Part shown: positions 52,365 to 61,276 of the stretch, piece after piece
How positions within the stretch are numbered: the stretch's first letter is position 1
How the letters are laid out: the number at the start of each line of letters is the position of its first letter
Assembly (NCBI GenBank): GCA_018241685.1
Contig: JAFEDJ010000067.1
Span: 248,001 to 312,000 of the forward strand
DNA length: 64,000 nt
From: Pseudomonadota bacterium
GTDB lineage: Bacteria; Pseudomonadota; Gammaproteobacteria; Burkholderiales; Rhodocyclaceae
Direction of reading: 5' to 3'
Made by a program: the position numbers and the translations under genes
Notes under the pieces: model-generated
Database searches by the model: none
What the model saw: the letters and a program-made list of their open reading frames with translations, nothing else
What the model was told of the DNA's origin: nothing

Positions 52365-53609
52365 ATGAGTACGTCTCTGATCAAAGTGCCGGCCGGCGGT
52401 GCAAAAATCGTCCCTGGCCAGGCCATTCCCGACAATCCCATCATCCCTTACATCGAGGGTGATGGCATTGGCGTGGACATCACGCCAGTGATGATCAAGG
52501 TGATCGACGCCGCGGTGAACAAGGCTTACGGTGGCAAGAAGAAGATCCACTGGATGGAAGTTTACGCGGGCGAGAAGTCCACCCAGCTGTACGGTCCGGA
52601 CGAGTGGTTCCCGAAGGAAACCTTCGAGGCCCTACGGGAGTACTCGGTGTCCATCAAGGGGCCGATGACCACGCCGGTTGGTGGCGGCATCCGCTCTCTC
52701 AACGTCGCATTGCGCCAGGAACTGGATCTTTACCAGTGCGTGCGCCCGGTCCAGTACTTCCAGGGCGTGCCGTCGCCGCTGAAGAATCCGGAACTGGTGA
52801 ACATGGTGATCTTCCGCGAGAACACCGAGGACATCTATGCCGGCGTCGAGTGGGCGGCCGAGTCGGAAGGGGCGAAGAAGGTCATCAAGTTCCTGCTCGA
52901 GGAAATGGGCGTCAGGAAGATCCGCTTCCCTGAGACGTCTGGGATCGGCATCAAACCGGTGTCCATCGAAGGGACGACGCGTCTGGTGCGGGCAGCCATC
53001 AAGTATGCGATCGACAACGACCGCAAGTCGGTGACCATCGTTCACAAGGGCAACATCATGAAGTTCACGGAAGGCCTGTTCCGTGACGTCGGCTACCAGG
53101 TGGCCCGCGAGGATTTCGGTGCCGAGCCGATCGATGGCGGCCCGTGGTGCAAGTTCAAGAACCCTAAGACCGGCCGCGAGATCATCGTCAAGGATGCGAT
53201 CGCCGATGCCTTCCTGCAGCAGATCCTGCTGCGCCCGGCGGAGTACGACGTGATCGCCACCTGTAACCTCAATGGCGATTACATCTCGGATGCGCTGGCG
53301 GCCCAGGTCGGTGGTATCGGTATCGCGCCGGGGGCCAACATTTCCGACCAGTACGCCTGTTTCGAGGCAACCCATGGCACTGCGCCCAAGTACGCGGGGC
53401 TCGACAAGGTCAATCCCGGTTCCATCATCCTGTCCGCCGAGATGATGCTGCGTCACCTGGGGTGGACCGAGGCGGCCGACTTGGTCATCAAGTCCATGGA
53501 GGCGGCGATCTGCGACAAGATCGTGACCTACGATTTCGCGCGCTTGATGGATGGTGCGACGGAGGTGTCCTGTTCGGCCTTTGGCGATGCGATGATCGAA
53601 CGGATGTAG
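52365..53609 (+). CDS. icd: NADP-dependent isocitrate dehydrogenase, dimeric type
   Basis: TCA-cycle enzyme of 414 aa, E. coli Icd type. The substrate loop GGGIRSLNVALRQELDLYQC contains Ser111, equivalent to the serine that AceK phosphorylates in E. coli. Other signatures are FRENTEDIYAGVEW and NLNGDYISDALAAQVGGIGI, with IAPGANISDQYACFEATHG. ATG 52365 (MSTSLIKVPAGG) is chosen by similarity to E. coli, and an SD-like GAGGGGG lies upstream. Divergent from aceK, convergent with idh. Confidence 0.97.
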   Translation: MSTSLIKVPAGGAKIVPGQAIPDNPIIPYIEGDGIGVDITPVMIKVIDAAVNKAYGGKKKIHWMEVYAGEKSTQLYGPDEWFPKETFEALREYSVSIKGPMTTPVGGGIRSLNVALRQELDLYQCVRPVQYFQGVPSPLKNPELVNMVIFRENTEDIYAGVEWAAESEGAKKVIKFLLEEMGVRKIRFPETSGIGIKPVSIEGTTRLVRAAIKYAIDNDRKSVTIVHKGNIMKFTEGLFRDVGYQVAREDFGAEPIDGGPWCKFKNPKTGREIIVKDAIADAFLQQILLRPAEYDVIATCNLNGDYISDALAAQVGGIGIAPGANISDQYACFEATHGTAPKYAGLDKVNPGSIILSAEMMLRHLGWTEAADLVIKSMEAAICDKIVTYDFARLMDGATEVSCSAFGDAMIERM

Positions 53610-53647
53610 CATCGGGGCGGTGGCGCCATGCCACCAGCGATCAGAAG

Positions 53648-53682
53648 AAAAAAGCCCTCTCGCATGCGAGAGGGCTTTTTTT
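53648..53682. terminator. Bidirectional terminator between icd and idh
   Basis: A perfect 12-bp palindromic stem (AGCCCTCTCGCA and complement) is flanked by six A and seven T. It stands between the icd and idh stops and works for both convergent genes. Confidence 0.92.
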
Positions 53683-53724
53683 GCTGCCTTGCCAGCCCGC
53701 CTTGCGAGCGGGGGCTTGTCAGTC

Positions 53725-55962
53725 TCAGGCGCCGAAGGCCTTCAGTGCGGCGTTCAGCGTGGGGCTGGGACGCATGATGGCCTTGCACTTCTCGGGATCG
53801 GCCTTGTAGTAACCGCCGATGTCTGCGGGCTTGCCTTGGACGGTCTTCAGCTCGGCAACGATGTGATCTTCGTTGTCGGTCAAGGTCTTGGCCAGCGGGG
53901 CGAAGTGGGCAGCCAGTTCGGCATCCTCGGTCTGGGCAGCCAGTTCCTGGGCCCAGTAGGTGGCCAGATAGAACTGGGAGCCGCGGTTGTCGAGCTCGCC
54001 AGTCTTCGGCGACGGCGACTTGCGGTTGTCGAGCAGCTTGCCGGTGGCCGCGTCAAGGGTCTTGGCGAGGAGGACTGCACGCTTGTTGCCGGTCTTGATA
54101 CCGAGGTCTTCCAGCGACACGGCGAGGGCCAGGAATTCACCCAGAGAATCCCAGCGCAGGTGGTTTTCTTCGGTGAGCTGTTGGACGTGCTTCGGCGCGG
54201 AGCCGCCGGCACCGGTTTCATACATGCCGCCGCCGGCCATCAACGGAACGATGGACAGCATCTTGGCGGAGGTGCCAAGTTCCATGATCGGGAACAGGTC
54301 GGTGAGGTAGTCGCGCAGGATGTTGCCGGTCACGGAGATGGTGTCGAGGCCACGGATCACGCGCTCCAGGGTGTAACGCATGGCGCGGACCTGGGACATG
54401 ATGTGGATCTCGAGGCCGGTGGTGTCGTGATCCTTCAGGTAGGTCTGAACCTTCTTGATCAGTTCGGCTTCGTGCGGACGATAGGGGTCGAGCCAGAAGA
54501 CCGCCGGGGTGTTGGAGTTGCGGGCACGGGTAACGGCGAGCTTGACCCAGTCACGGATCGGAGCGTCCTTGACCTGGCACATACGCCAGATGTCGCCTGC
54601 CTCCACGTTCTGGGTCAGCAACACTTCGCCGGAGTCGATATCGACAATGTTGGCGATGCCGTCTTCGGGAATTTCGAAGGTCTTGTCGTGGGAGCCGTAT
54701 TCCTCAGCCTTCTGGGCCATCAGACCGACGTTCGGCACGGTACCCATGGTTTTCGGGTCGAAGTTGCCGTTGGTCTTGCAGAAGTTGATCATCTCCTGGT
54801 AGATGCGGGCGAAGGTCGATTCCGGCATCACGCACTTGCTGTCGTATTGCTTGCCGTCGGCGCCCCACATCTTGCCGCCTTGGCGGATCATCGCCGGCAT
54901 GGAGGCATCGACGATGATGTCGTTCGGGGAGTGGAAGTTGGTGATGCCCTTGGCGGAGTCCACCATGGCCAGCTTCGGACGGTGCTCCTGGCAGGCGTGC
55001 AGGTCGCGGATGATTTCGTCGCGCTTGGATTCCGGCAGGGTCTTGATCTTCTCGTAGAGGTCGACCATGCCGTTATTGACGTTGATGCCCAGTTCGTTGA
55101 ACAGGGCTTCATGCTTTTCGAAGGCTTCCTTGTAGAAAATCTTGACGCAGTGGCCGAACACGATGGGGTGCGAAACCTTCATCATCGTGGCCTTCACGTG
55201 CAGGGAGAACAGGATGCCGGCTTCGCGGCAGTCTTCCAGTTCCTTCTCGTAGAAGTCGCACAGGGCCTTCTTGCTCATGAACATGGAGTCGATGATCTCG
55301 CCTTCCAGCAGAGCGAGTTTCGGCTTCAGCACGGTGATCTTGCCGCCTGCGGCGATCAGTTCCATGCGCACGTTGCGCGCCTTGTCCAGGGTCAGGGACT
55401 TCTCGCCATGGTAGAAGTCGCCGTGGTGCATGTGGGACACGTGGGTCCGCGACCAAGGCTTCCACTCGCCCATGGAGTGGGGGTTCTTGCGGGCGTAGTT
55501 CTTGACGGCGAGGGGCGCGCGACGGTCGGAGTTGCCTTCGCGCAGCACCGGGTTCACTGCCGAGCCCAGGCACTTGCCGTAACGGGCGGCGACCGCTTTT
55601 TCTTCTTCGGTGGCCGGGTTTTCCGGGTAATCGGGAATCGCGTAGCCCTTGGACTGCAGCTCCTTGATACAGGCCTTGAGCTGAGCCACGGACGCGCTGA
55701 TGTTGGGCAGCTTGATGATGTTGGCGTCCGGCTCGAGGGTCTTCTTGCCCAGCTCGGAAAGGGTGTTGGGGACGCGCTGCTCGGGAGTCAGGTTTTCAGG
55801 GAATTCAGCAAGGACACGGGCGGACACGGAGATGTCGGCCTTCTCGATTTCAATCCCCGCCGGGCTGGTGAAAGTCCGGATGATGGGGAGAAATGCGCAG
55901 GTGGCGAGGAGCGGCGCCTCGTCAGTCAGCGTGTAGATGATCTTCGATTGTCCAGTGCTCAT
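53725..55962 (-). CDS. idh: NADP-dependent isocitrate dehydrogenase, monomeric type
   Basis: Enzyme of 745 aa unrelated in length and phylogeny to the dimeric Icd. Diagnostic parts are the opening SKIIYTLTDEAPLLATCAFL, VLREGNSDRRAP, WSRTHVSHMHHGDFYHGEKS and GGGMYETGAGGSAPKHVQQL. The length is typical. It ends convergently with icd at a shared terminator, and GAGGGAAG precedes its ATG. It lacks the AceK target loop, so it is expected to escape that control. No other IDH gene is in the window. Confidence 0.97.
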   Translation of the reverse strand: MSTGQSKIIYTLTDEAPLLATCAFLPIIRTFTSPAGIEIEKADISVSARVLAEFPENLTPEQRVPNTLSELGKKTLEPDANIIKLPNISASVAQLKACIKELQSKGYAIPDYPENPATEEEKAVAARYGKCLGSAVNPVLREGNSDRRAPLAVKNYARKNPHSMGEWKPWSRTHVSHMHHGDFYHGEKSLTLDKARNVRMELIAAGGKITVLKPKLALLEGEIIDSMFMSKKALCDFYEKELEDCREAGILFSLHVKATMMKVSHPIVFGHCVKIFYKEAFEKHEALFNELGINVNNGMVDLYEKIKTLPESKRDEIIRDLHACQEHRPKLAMVDSAKGITNFHSPNDIIVDASMPAMIRQGGKMWGADGKQYDSKCVMPESTFARIYQEMINFCKTNGNFDPKTMGTVPNVGLMAQKAEEYGSHDKTFEIPEDGIANIVDIDSGEVLLTQNVEAGDIWRMCQVKDAPIRDWVKLAVTRARNSNTPAVFWLDPYRPHEAELIKKVQTYLKDHDTTGLEIHIMSQVRAMRYTLERVIRGLDTISVTGNILRDYLTDLFPIMELGTSAKMLSIVPLMAGGGMYETGAGGSAPKHVQQLTEENHLRWDSLGEFLALAVSLEDLGIKTGNKRAVLLAKTLDAATGKLLDNRKSPSPKTGELDNRGSQFYLATYWAQELAAQTEDAELAAHFAPLAKTLTDNEDHIVAELKTVQGKPADIGGYYKADPEKCKAIMRPSPTLNAALKAFGA

Positions 55963-56136
55963 TCTGTGTCTTCCCTCTTGCGAATTTTGATTTTGAGCGT
56001 CACGACAGTGACGGTGCGGGCCGCTTAGCCCCCCCGATGTGTCCTTTCAGGCACGCCTTCCAAAATAGCATGCTTCCCGATTCATTGCACCGGTCGGAAT
56101 GTCTTTCCGGCATCCGAAATGGCGAGTCGGGAGGCG

Positions 56137-56173
56137 AAAAAAAGCCCGCCCTGCATGGCAGGGCGGGCTTTTT
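56137..56173 (-). terminator. Terminator of phaP
   Basis: An 11-bp stem (GCCCGCCCTGC, 3-base loop) is followed on the minus strand by seven T. It lies 44 bases beyond the phasin stop. Confidence 0.9.
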
Positions 56174-56216
56174 AACCGAACTGGAGAGGCCTTGAGCCTC
56201 TCAGTTGATTCGTAGC

Positions 56217-56780
56217 TTAGGCAGCCTTCTTGGAGGAAGCCTTCGCCGGAGTGGAGGCGCTGACGGCCTTCACGGTGGCGCTGGTGGCAGCGGCAACGTT
56301 GGCTTCGGCGATCTCGGCGACTTGCTTGGCAGCCTTGGTCACGCTGTCGTAAGCGGAGTTGGCGGCGGCGATGGCGGACTTGACGGCAGCCACGGCGACG
56401 TCGGAGCCGGCGGGAGCGGACTTGGCAGCCTTGTCGAGAGCTGCGGCAAAGCTCTTGTTGGCTTCAGCAACTTGGGCTTCGAACAGCTTGGAAACTTCTT
56501 CCTGGGTCTGGGAAGCGATTTCGTAGATGCTGCGGGAGTAGGCGACGGCCTTTTCCACGACGGGCTGGGCCAGGGCGGATTGCAGGGCGATCAGTTCCTG
56601 TACGTCCTTGGCGGCCAGCAGGGACTTGGCGGAGGCCACGCTGTCTTCCAGCACGGCGCGGGCGGTGTTCAGATTCAGGGCTGCAATGCGCTCGGCGCTG
56701 GCGAAGGCAGTGTTGGCCAGGGTCAGCAGGGTTTCGACATTGGCCTTGTTGGCGGCAACGATTTGCTCGGGGGTGCTCAT
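56217..56780 (-). CDS. phaP: Phasin family protein
   Basis: Granule-associated protein of 187 aa, mostly amphipathic helix, of the PF09361 phasin type. The start STPEQIVAANKANVETLLTL and LNLNTARAVLEDSVASAKSLL are typical. The C-terminal half is Ala/Lys-rich (TPAKASSKKAA). Phasins coat PHB granules. ATG 56780 has AAGGAG upstream. The gene has a consensus promoter with flanking repeats, consistent with high, regulated expression. Confidence 0.93.
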   Translation of the reverse strand: MSTPEQIVAANKANVETLLTLANTAFASAERIAALNLNTARAVLEDSVASAKSLLAAKDVQELIALQSALAQPVVEKAVAYSRSIYEIASQTQEEVSKLFEAQVAEANKSFAAALDKAAKSAPAGSDVAVAAVKSAIAAANSAYDSVTKAAKQVAEIAEANVAAATSATVKAVSASTPAKASSKKAA

Positions 56781-56847
56781 GACAATCTCCTTGAGTGAAT
56801 GGATGAAATGCATTCTCGTCGGTCTTGCAATGCCCCTAGGTTGGTGC

Positions 56848-56915
56848 GTTGCAACATGAGAGTCATTATATTCACGTCGAAGGGGCTGTCAACATCTATT
56901 TGTTGCGCCGCACAA
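56848..56915 (-). promoter_or_regulatory. Consensus sigma70 promoter of phaP with flanking repeats
   Basis: On the minus strand TTGACA (complement of 56887-56892) and TATAAT (complement of 56865-56870) are exact consensus hexamers 16 bases apart. A palindrome GTTGCAAC (56848-56855) lies at the predicted start. A near-palindrome, TTGTGCGGCGCAACAA on the minus strand (56900-56915), lies just upstream of the -35. Their TGC-rich character resembles PhaR operators, but the regulator is unproven. Confidence 0.75.
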
Positions 56916-57041
56916 AAATCTTTATCTGCTTTTAATCTTATTGAAAGAAAAGAAAAATTTGAAAGAGTGGACGCGTTGTGAATAATGCTGGAGAGCCAGG
57001 GCTGGTGCGGCTGTCAGCCCTGTGGCATTGCGCCAGAACGC

Positions 57042-57590
57042 TTACGGGGCAGGGCTGGCTTCGCCCTTTTTCTTGGGCTGGATCGTGACCTGCACGCGAC
57101 CTTGCTGGCTGGGAATCGTAGTCGCGTTGGGGCCGTTGGTCACGACGTAGGTCTCGGTGACCCCGTTGTACTGGATGTACTGGCCGCGGACTTCATCGTC
57201 GCCGTTCTTCACGTGGGCGCGTTGGAAGAACTGGGAGAGCTCGCTCCTGGCATCGTGTTCGATGCGCTCGCCTTCTCCGTCGACCCACTCGTTCTTGCCT
57301 TCCCGCTTCTGGCGGAAGCGGGCCAGGCCGCCTTCGCCGCCGGTGGCGATACCACGCTGGTAGCCTTCCATGTCTTGGCTGACGACCAGTTTGTCGCTGC
57401 GGATGGTCAGGGTGCCTTGGGTCAGCACCACGTGGCCTTCGAAGATGTGGATCTTGTTCTTGTCGTCCACCGTGACTCGGTCGGCTTCGATGTTGACCGG
57501 CTTGCTGCGGTCGGCCTTTTCGGCAAAGACGAAGGAGGTGGAGAAGGCAAGGAGGGCGAGCAGCACAAACTGCCGGTGTGTCTTATTCAT
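57042..57590 (-). CDS. lptA: LPS transport periplasmic protein LptA
   Basis: Periplasmic LPS bridge protein of 182 aa. A signal peptide (VLLALLAFSTSFVFA) is followed by an OstA-like beta-jellyroll with KPVNIEADRVTVDDKNKIHIF, GHVVLTQGTLTIRSDKLVV and RGQYIQYNGVTETYVV. It overlaps lptC by four bases. The usual next gene lptB is not present; the next gene is phaP in the same direction after about 260 bases. Confidence 0.94.
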   Translation of the reverse strand: MNKTHRQFVLLALLAFSTSFVFAEKADRSKPVNIEADRVTVDDKNKIHIFEGHVVLTQGTLTIRSDKLVVSQDMEGYQRGIATGGEGGLARFRQKREGKNEWVDGEGERIEHDARSELSQFFQRAHVKNGDDEVRGQYIQYNGVTETYVVTNGPNATTIPSQQGRVQVTIQPKKKGEASPAP

Positions 57591-58171
57591 GGCTTCGGCG
57601 TCGGGGTGGTGCGATAGAGAGTGCCGCGGACCTGGCCGTGCAGCCGGACTTCGCCGGCCACGTTGTCGCTGTCCATGTGCTCGGCGGTGATCACCGTCTG
57701 GCCCTGGGTGAGCTTCACGGGTTTGTCGGCGCGCATCTTCTCGTCGTCCGGCCAGACCGTCATCTGGTCGGTGCGCAGGGTGGATTCGGGTTTGCCTTTA
57801 TAGGCTGCGCGGCGTAGCAGGACCTGGTCGGTCAGGACGACGGTCTCACCGTCCTTGCTGACCGTCGCGAATTCGGATTCGATGCGCACCGGCTCGGGGC
57901 GGTTCAGGTAATCCAGGCGCGGCCGTACGAGTTCGGTGGACTCGTCGTCGCCGTAATGGACCATGCGGTCGGCAACCAGCACGTACTGGACCTTGCCGGT
58001 CAGATCGAAGCGTCGCAGGGTCAGGTTCTCCGCCGAGAAATCGGCTTCATGGCGGCTCTTGTCAGTCTTGACGGTCTGTTCCTGCTGGGTGATCCGGTCG
58101 AGCCAGACGCTGACGCCAGCCATGATGGTCAGGACGACGAGCGGGAAGAAGCTGTGGCCACGTCGATTCAT
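57587..58171 (-). CDS. lptC: LPS export ABC transporter periplasmic protein LptC
   Basis: Inner-membrane-anchored protein of 194 aa of the Lpt complex. One helix (FFPLVVLTIMAGVSVWL) is followed by the LptC-like barrel containing DFSAENLTLRRFDLTGKVQY and EFATVSKDGETVVLTDQVLL. It precedes lptA with a four-base overlap. Upstream, kdsD ends 37 bases before it, without kdsC between. Confidence 0.92.
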   Translation of the reverse strand: MNRRGHSFFPLVVLTIMAGVSVWLDRITQQEQTVKTDKSRHEADFSAENLTLRRFDLTGKVQYVLVADRMVHYGDDESTELVRPRLDYLNRPEPVRIESEFATVSKDGETVVLTDQVLLRRAAYKGKPESTLRTDQMTVWPDDEKMRADKPVKLTQGQTVITAEHMDSDNVAGEVRLHGQVRGTLYRTTPTPKP

Positions 58172-58208
58172 GGCTGGCTCCCGGAAATGGGGCGATGCTG
58201 TCGCAGCA

Positions 58209-59201
58209 TCAGATCACCTTGGCACGCATGAGGTCGTGGTGGTTCAACGCACCGACGAGGCGGCCATCAGGGGTTGCGACCAGAAGTTCACTGATGCGCA
58301 GACGTTCCATCATTTCCGCCGCTTCGACGGCCAGCGCGCTGGCGTGGATGGTCTTCGGATTGCGGCTCATCACGTCGGTGATACGCGCAGTATTGAAGTC
58401 GCAGCCGCTGGCCAGCGAGCGACGCAGGTCGCCGTCCGTGTAGATGCCGACGATACGGTCGTTGTCGGCAACGATGGCGGTCATGCCGAGGCCGGCTCGG
58501 GTGATTTCCATCAGTGCGTCGCTGAGCAGTGCGTCTTCGCCCACACGGGGGATCCCGTCACCGGTGCGCATGATGTCTTCCACGCGGGTCAGCAGGCGCC
58601 GTCCCAGGGCTCCGCCAGGGTGGGAGCGGGCGAAGTCGTCCGGCCCGAAGCCACGGGCGTCGAGCAGCGCGACGGCCAGCGCATCCGACAGCGCCAGCGC
58701 CGCGGTGGTGCTGGCGGTGGGCGCAAGATTGAGCGGACAGGCTTCTTCCTTGATCGCGCCATCCAGATGTACGTCGGCCTCCTGCGCCAGCGGCGAGTCG
58801 GGATTGCCGGTCAGTGCGATCAGGCGGGCGCCCTGGCGCTTGACCAGCGGCACGATCTTGAGGAGTTCCTCGCCGGTGCCCGAATAGGAGATCGCGATCA
58901 GTACGTCGTTAGCGGTGATCATGCCGAGGTCGCCATGGGCGGCTTCTGCAGCGTGCACGAAGTAGGCAGGGGTCCCGGTGCTGGCCAGCGTAGCGGCAAA
59001 TTTGCGGCCAATATGACCGGATTTGCCGACGCCAGAAACGATGACCCGTCCATGGGACGAGAGGATCAGGTCCACGGCCTCGACGAAGCTGCCATTCAGG
59101 CGAACAGAGAGCTGGCGCACCGCCTCCGCCTCGATGTCGAGGACGCGGCGCGCAAGCTCCAGAACACGGGCGTGCGCAGCGGCAATCGGGGCTGGGCTCA
59201 T
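58209..59201 (-). CDS. kdsD: Arabinose-5-phosphate isomerase
   Basis: Enzyme of 330 aa making arabinose 5-phosphate for Kdo synthesis. An N-terminal SIS domain with GRVIVSGVGKSGHIGRKFAA, SYSGTGEEL and LAPTASTTAALALSDALAVA is followed by two CBS domains (RLLTRVEDIMRTGDGIPRV and RITDVMSRNPKTI). ATG 59201 is chosen at the conserved start; the frame extends upstream without homology. It diverges from the KefB-like gene. Confidence 0.94.
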   Translation of the reverse strand: MSPAPIAAAHARVLELARRVLDIEAEAVRQLSVRLNGSFVEAVDLILSSHGRVIVSGVGKSGHIGRKFAATLASTGTPAYFVHAAEAAHGDLGMITANDVLIAISYSGTGEELLKIVPLVKRQGARLIALTGNPDSPLAQEADVHLDGAIKEEACPLNLAPTASTTAALALSDALAVALLDARGFGPDDFARSHPGGALGRRLLTRVEDIMRTGDGIPRVGEDALLSDALMEITRAGLGMTAIVADNDRIVGIYTDGDLRRSLASGCDFNTARITDVMSRNPKTIHASALAVEAAEMMERLRISELLVATPDGRLVGALNHHDLMRAKVI

Positions 59202-59248
59202 GGGAACGGCGCGTATAATTGGGTGCGGCAGTATATCAGATCGATTAA

Positions 59249-59267
59249 TTCGCCTATTCAGGGCGAA
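59249..59267. promoter_or_regulatory. Inverted repeat between kdsD and the KefB-like gene
   Basis: TTCGCC-N7-GGCGAA lies just upstream of the KefB-like ATG (59281), between divergent genes. A TATAAT at 59214-59219 on the plus strand may be its -10. Either an operator or a leader hairpin. Confidence 0.35.
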
Positions 59268-59280
59268 CTTTTGCACGTCT

Positions 59281-61257
59281 ATGATCAACACGCTTGAGCT
59301 GGTGCTCGTCCTCCTTGCCGGTGCCGTGCTGGTGGTCGGTATCCTCCGGTCGCTCAACCTGCCGCCGGTGCTTGGCTACCTGATGGTCGGTGCTGCCGTA
59401 GGGCCGCACGCGATGAGCCTGATGCAGGATTCCGACGGTGCCCGTTACCTGGCCGAGTTCGGCGTGGTGTTCCTGATGTTCACCATCGGGCTCGAGTTCT
59501 CCCTGCCTCGTCTGTACAGCATGAAGCGCACCGTGTTCGGTCTTGGATCGGTCCAGGTGCTGGGCACCACGCTATTGACGATGCTGATCGGTACCATCGG
59601 TGGGCTCAGCTGGGGGGCTAGTTTCGCATTAGGGGGCACGTTGGCCATGTCGTCGACGGCCATTCTGTCGAAGTTGCTGTCGGATCGCCTGGAACTGGAC
59701 TCCAAGCATGGGCGGGAAACAATCGGTGTGCTGCTGTTCCAGGATCTGGCCGTGGTGCCCTTGCTGATCCTGATTCCAGCGCTGTCGCGCCCGGCCGACG
59801 AGTTGTTCAGTACGCTGGCGCTGGCGGCCGGCAAGGCGGTGCTGGTGCTCGGACTGGTGCTGTTCATCGGCCAGAAACTGATGCGGCGCTGGTTTTTTCT
59901 GGTAGCGCGACAGCGTTCCGCCGAGCTGTTCATGCTCAACGTGTTGCTGATCACCCTGGGCCTGGCCTGGCTGACCGAGGTGGCCGGCCTGTCGATGGCG
60001 CTGGGCGCCTTCCTGGCCGGCATGCTGATCTCCGAGACCGAATACCGCTATCACGTGGAAGAGGACATCAAGCCCTTTCGCGACGTACTGCTTGGCTTGT
60101 TCTTCGTAACGGTCGGCATGTTCCTCGACGTGGGGCAGATCATTCTCAGCCTGCCGATGGTGCTGGCCATGCTGGCGGCGCTGCTGGTCGGCAAATTCCT
60201 GATCGTCGGCGCCGCGTCGCGGATGCTGGGGGCCGGCCAGGGTACGGCGGCGCGGACCGGCTTGTGGCTGTGCGCGGGGGGCGAGTTTGGTTTCGTGCTC
60301 TTGTCGCAGATCGATGAGGCACATCTGTTGCCGCCGGCCTTGTCGCAGGTGGTGGTGGCGGCGATGGTCTTATCGATGCTGCTGGCCCCGCTGATCGTGC
60401 AGTACAGCGAAAAGATCGTGCTGCGCCTGGTCCCGTCGGAGTGGATGACCCGTTCCCTGCAGCTGACCAATATCGCCACCCAGTCAATGTTCGTGGACAA
60501 GCACGCGATCCTGTGCGGCTTCGGGCGCAACGGTCAGTATCTCGGCCGTCTGCTCGAGCAGGAGGGGATCACCTACATCGCCCTCGATCTCGACCCCGAG
60601 CGGGTGCGCGAAGCGGCCGCGGCTGGCGAGACCGTGGTGTTCGGCGATGCGGCGAAGCGCGAGACGTTGATGGCCGCCGGGATTTCCCGGGCTTCGGTGG
60701 TGGTGATCACCTATGCCGACACCAATGCGGCGCTGCGGGCAATGAGCCAGGTGCGCGCCTGTCGTCCGGACGTGCCGGTGGTGGTGCGGACTGCGGATGA
60801 GGTCGATCTGGAAAAGCTGCAGCAGGCCGGAGCCGCGGAGGTGGTGCCGGAGGCTGTCGAGTCGTCGCTTATGTTGGCGTCTCATGCGCTGGCTTTGCTC
60901 GGTGTACCCTTGCCGCGGATCCTCAAGCGGATCCGCGAGATCCGCGCCGAGCGCTATCACTTGTTGCGCGGCATCTACCGTGGCGGTGAGCACTTGCACG
61001 AGGAGGCGCTCGAGGAGCGTCAGCAGACCCGTTTACATTCAATTGTCATGGATGCCGGGACTTACGCCATCGGACGCAGTCTGGCGGATCTGCGTCTGAA
61101 CGAACTTGGCGTGGAGGTCAGTGCGCTCCGGCGACAGCGGGTCCGGGTGGACGATCCGACGCCGGAAACCTGCCTGGAACTCGACGACGTGCTGGTGCTG
61201 CTGGGCACGCCGTCGCAGTTGGCCAACGCCGAAACGCGGCTCTTCAAGGGCTTGTGA
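59281..61257 (+). CDS. CPA2-type monovalent cation/proton antiporter with TrkA-N and TrkA-C
   Basis: Membrane protein of 658 aa of the KefB/KefC class. About twelve helices fill residues 1-390 (FGVVFLMFTIGLEFSLPRLY, AMSSTAILSKLLSDRLELDS). A TrkA-N Rossmann domain follows with ILCGFGRNGQYLGRLLEQEG, and a TrkA-C domain closes the protein. KefB exports potassium on electrophile stress when glutathione adducts bind. The substrate and glutathione control here are inferred. Starts at 59281; upstream codons belong to the leader. Confidence 0.92.
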   Translation: MINTLELVLVLLAGAVLVVGILRSLNLPPVLGYLMVGAAVGPHAMSLMQDSDGARYLAEFGVVFLMFTIGLEFSLPRLYSMKRTVFGLGSVQVLGTTLLTMLIGTIGGLSWGASFALGGTLAMSSTAILSKLLSDRLELDSKHGRETIGVLLFQDLAVVPLLILIPALSRPADELFSTLALAAGKAVLVLGLVLFIGQKLMRRWFFLVARQRSAELFMLNVLLITLGLAWLTEVAGLSMALGAFLAGMLISETEYRYHVEEDIKPFRDVLLGLFFVTVGMFLDVGQIILSLPMVLAMLAALLVGKFLIVGAASRMLGAGQGTAARTGLWLCAGGEFGFVLLSQIDEAHLLPPALSQVVVAAMVLSMLLAPLIVQYSEKIVLRLVPSEWMTRSLQLTNIATQSMFVDKHAILCGFGRNGQYLGRLLEQEGITYIALDLDPERVREAAAAGETVVFGDAAKRETLMAAGISRASVVVITYADTNAALRAMSQVRACRPDVPVVVRTADEVDLEKLQQAGAAEVVPEAVESSLMLASHALALLGVPLPRILKRIREIRAERYHLLRGIYRGGEHLHEEALEERQQTRLHSIVMDAGTYAIGRSLADLRLNELGVEVSALRRQRVRVDDPTPETCLELDDVLVLLGTPSQLANAETRLFKGL

Positions 61258-61276
61258 AGGCGGGTCTGCGCCTTCC

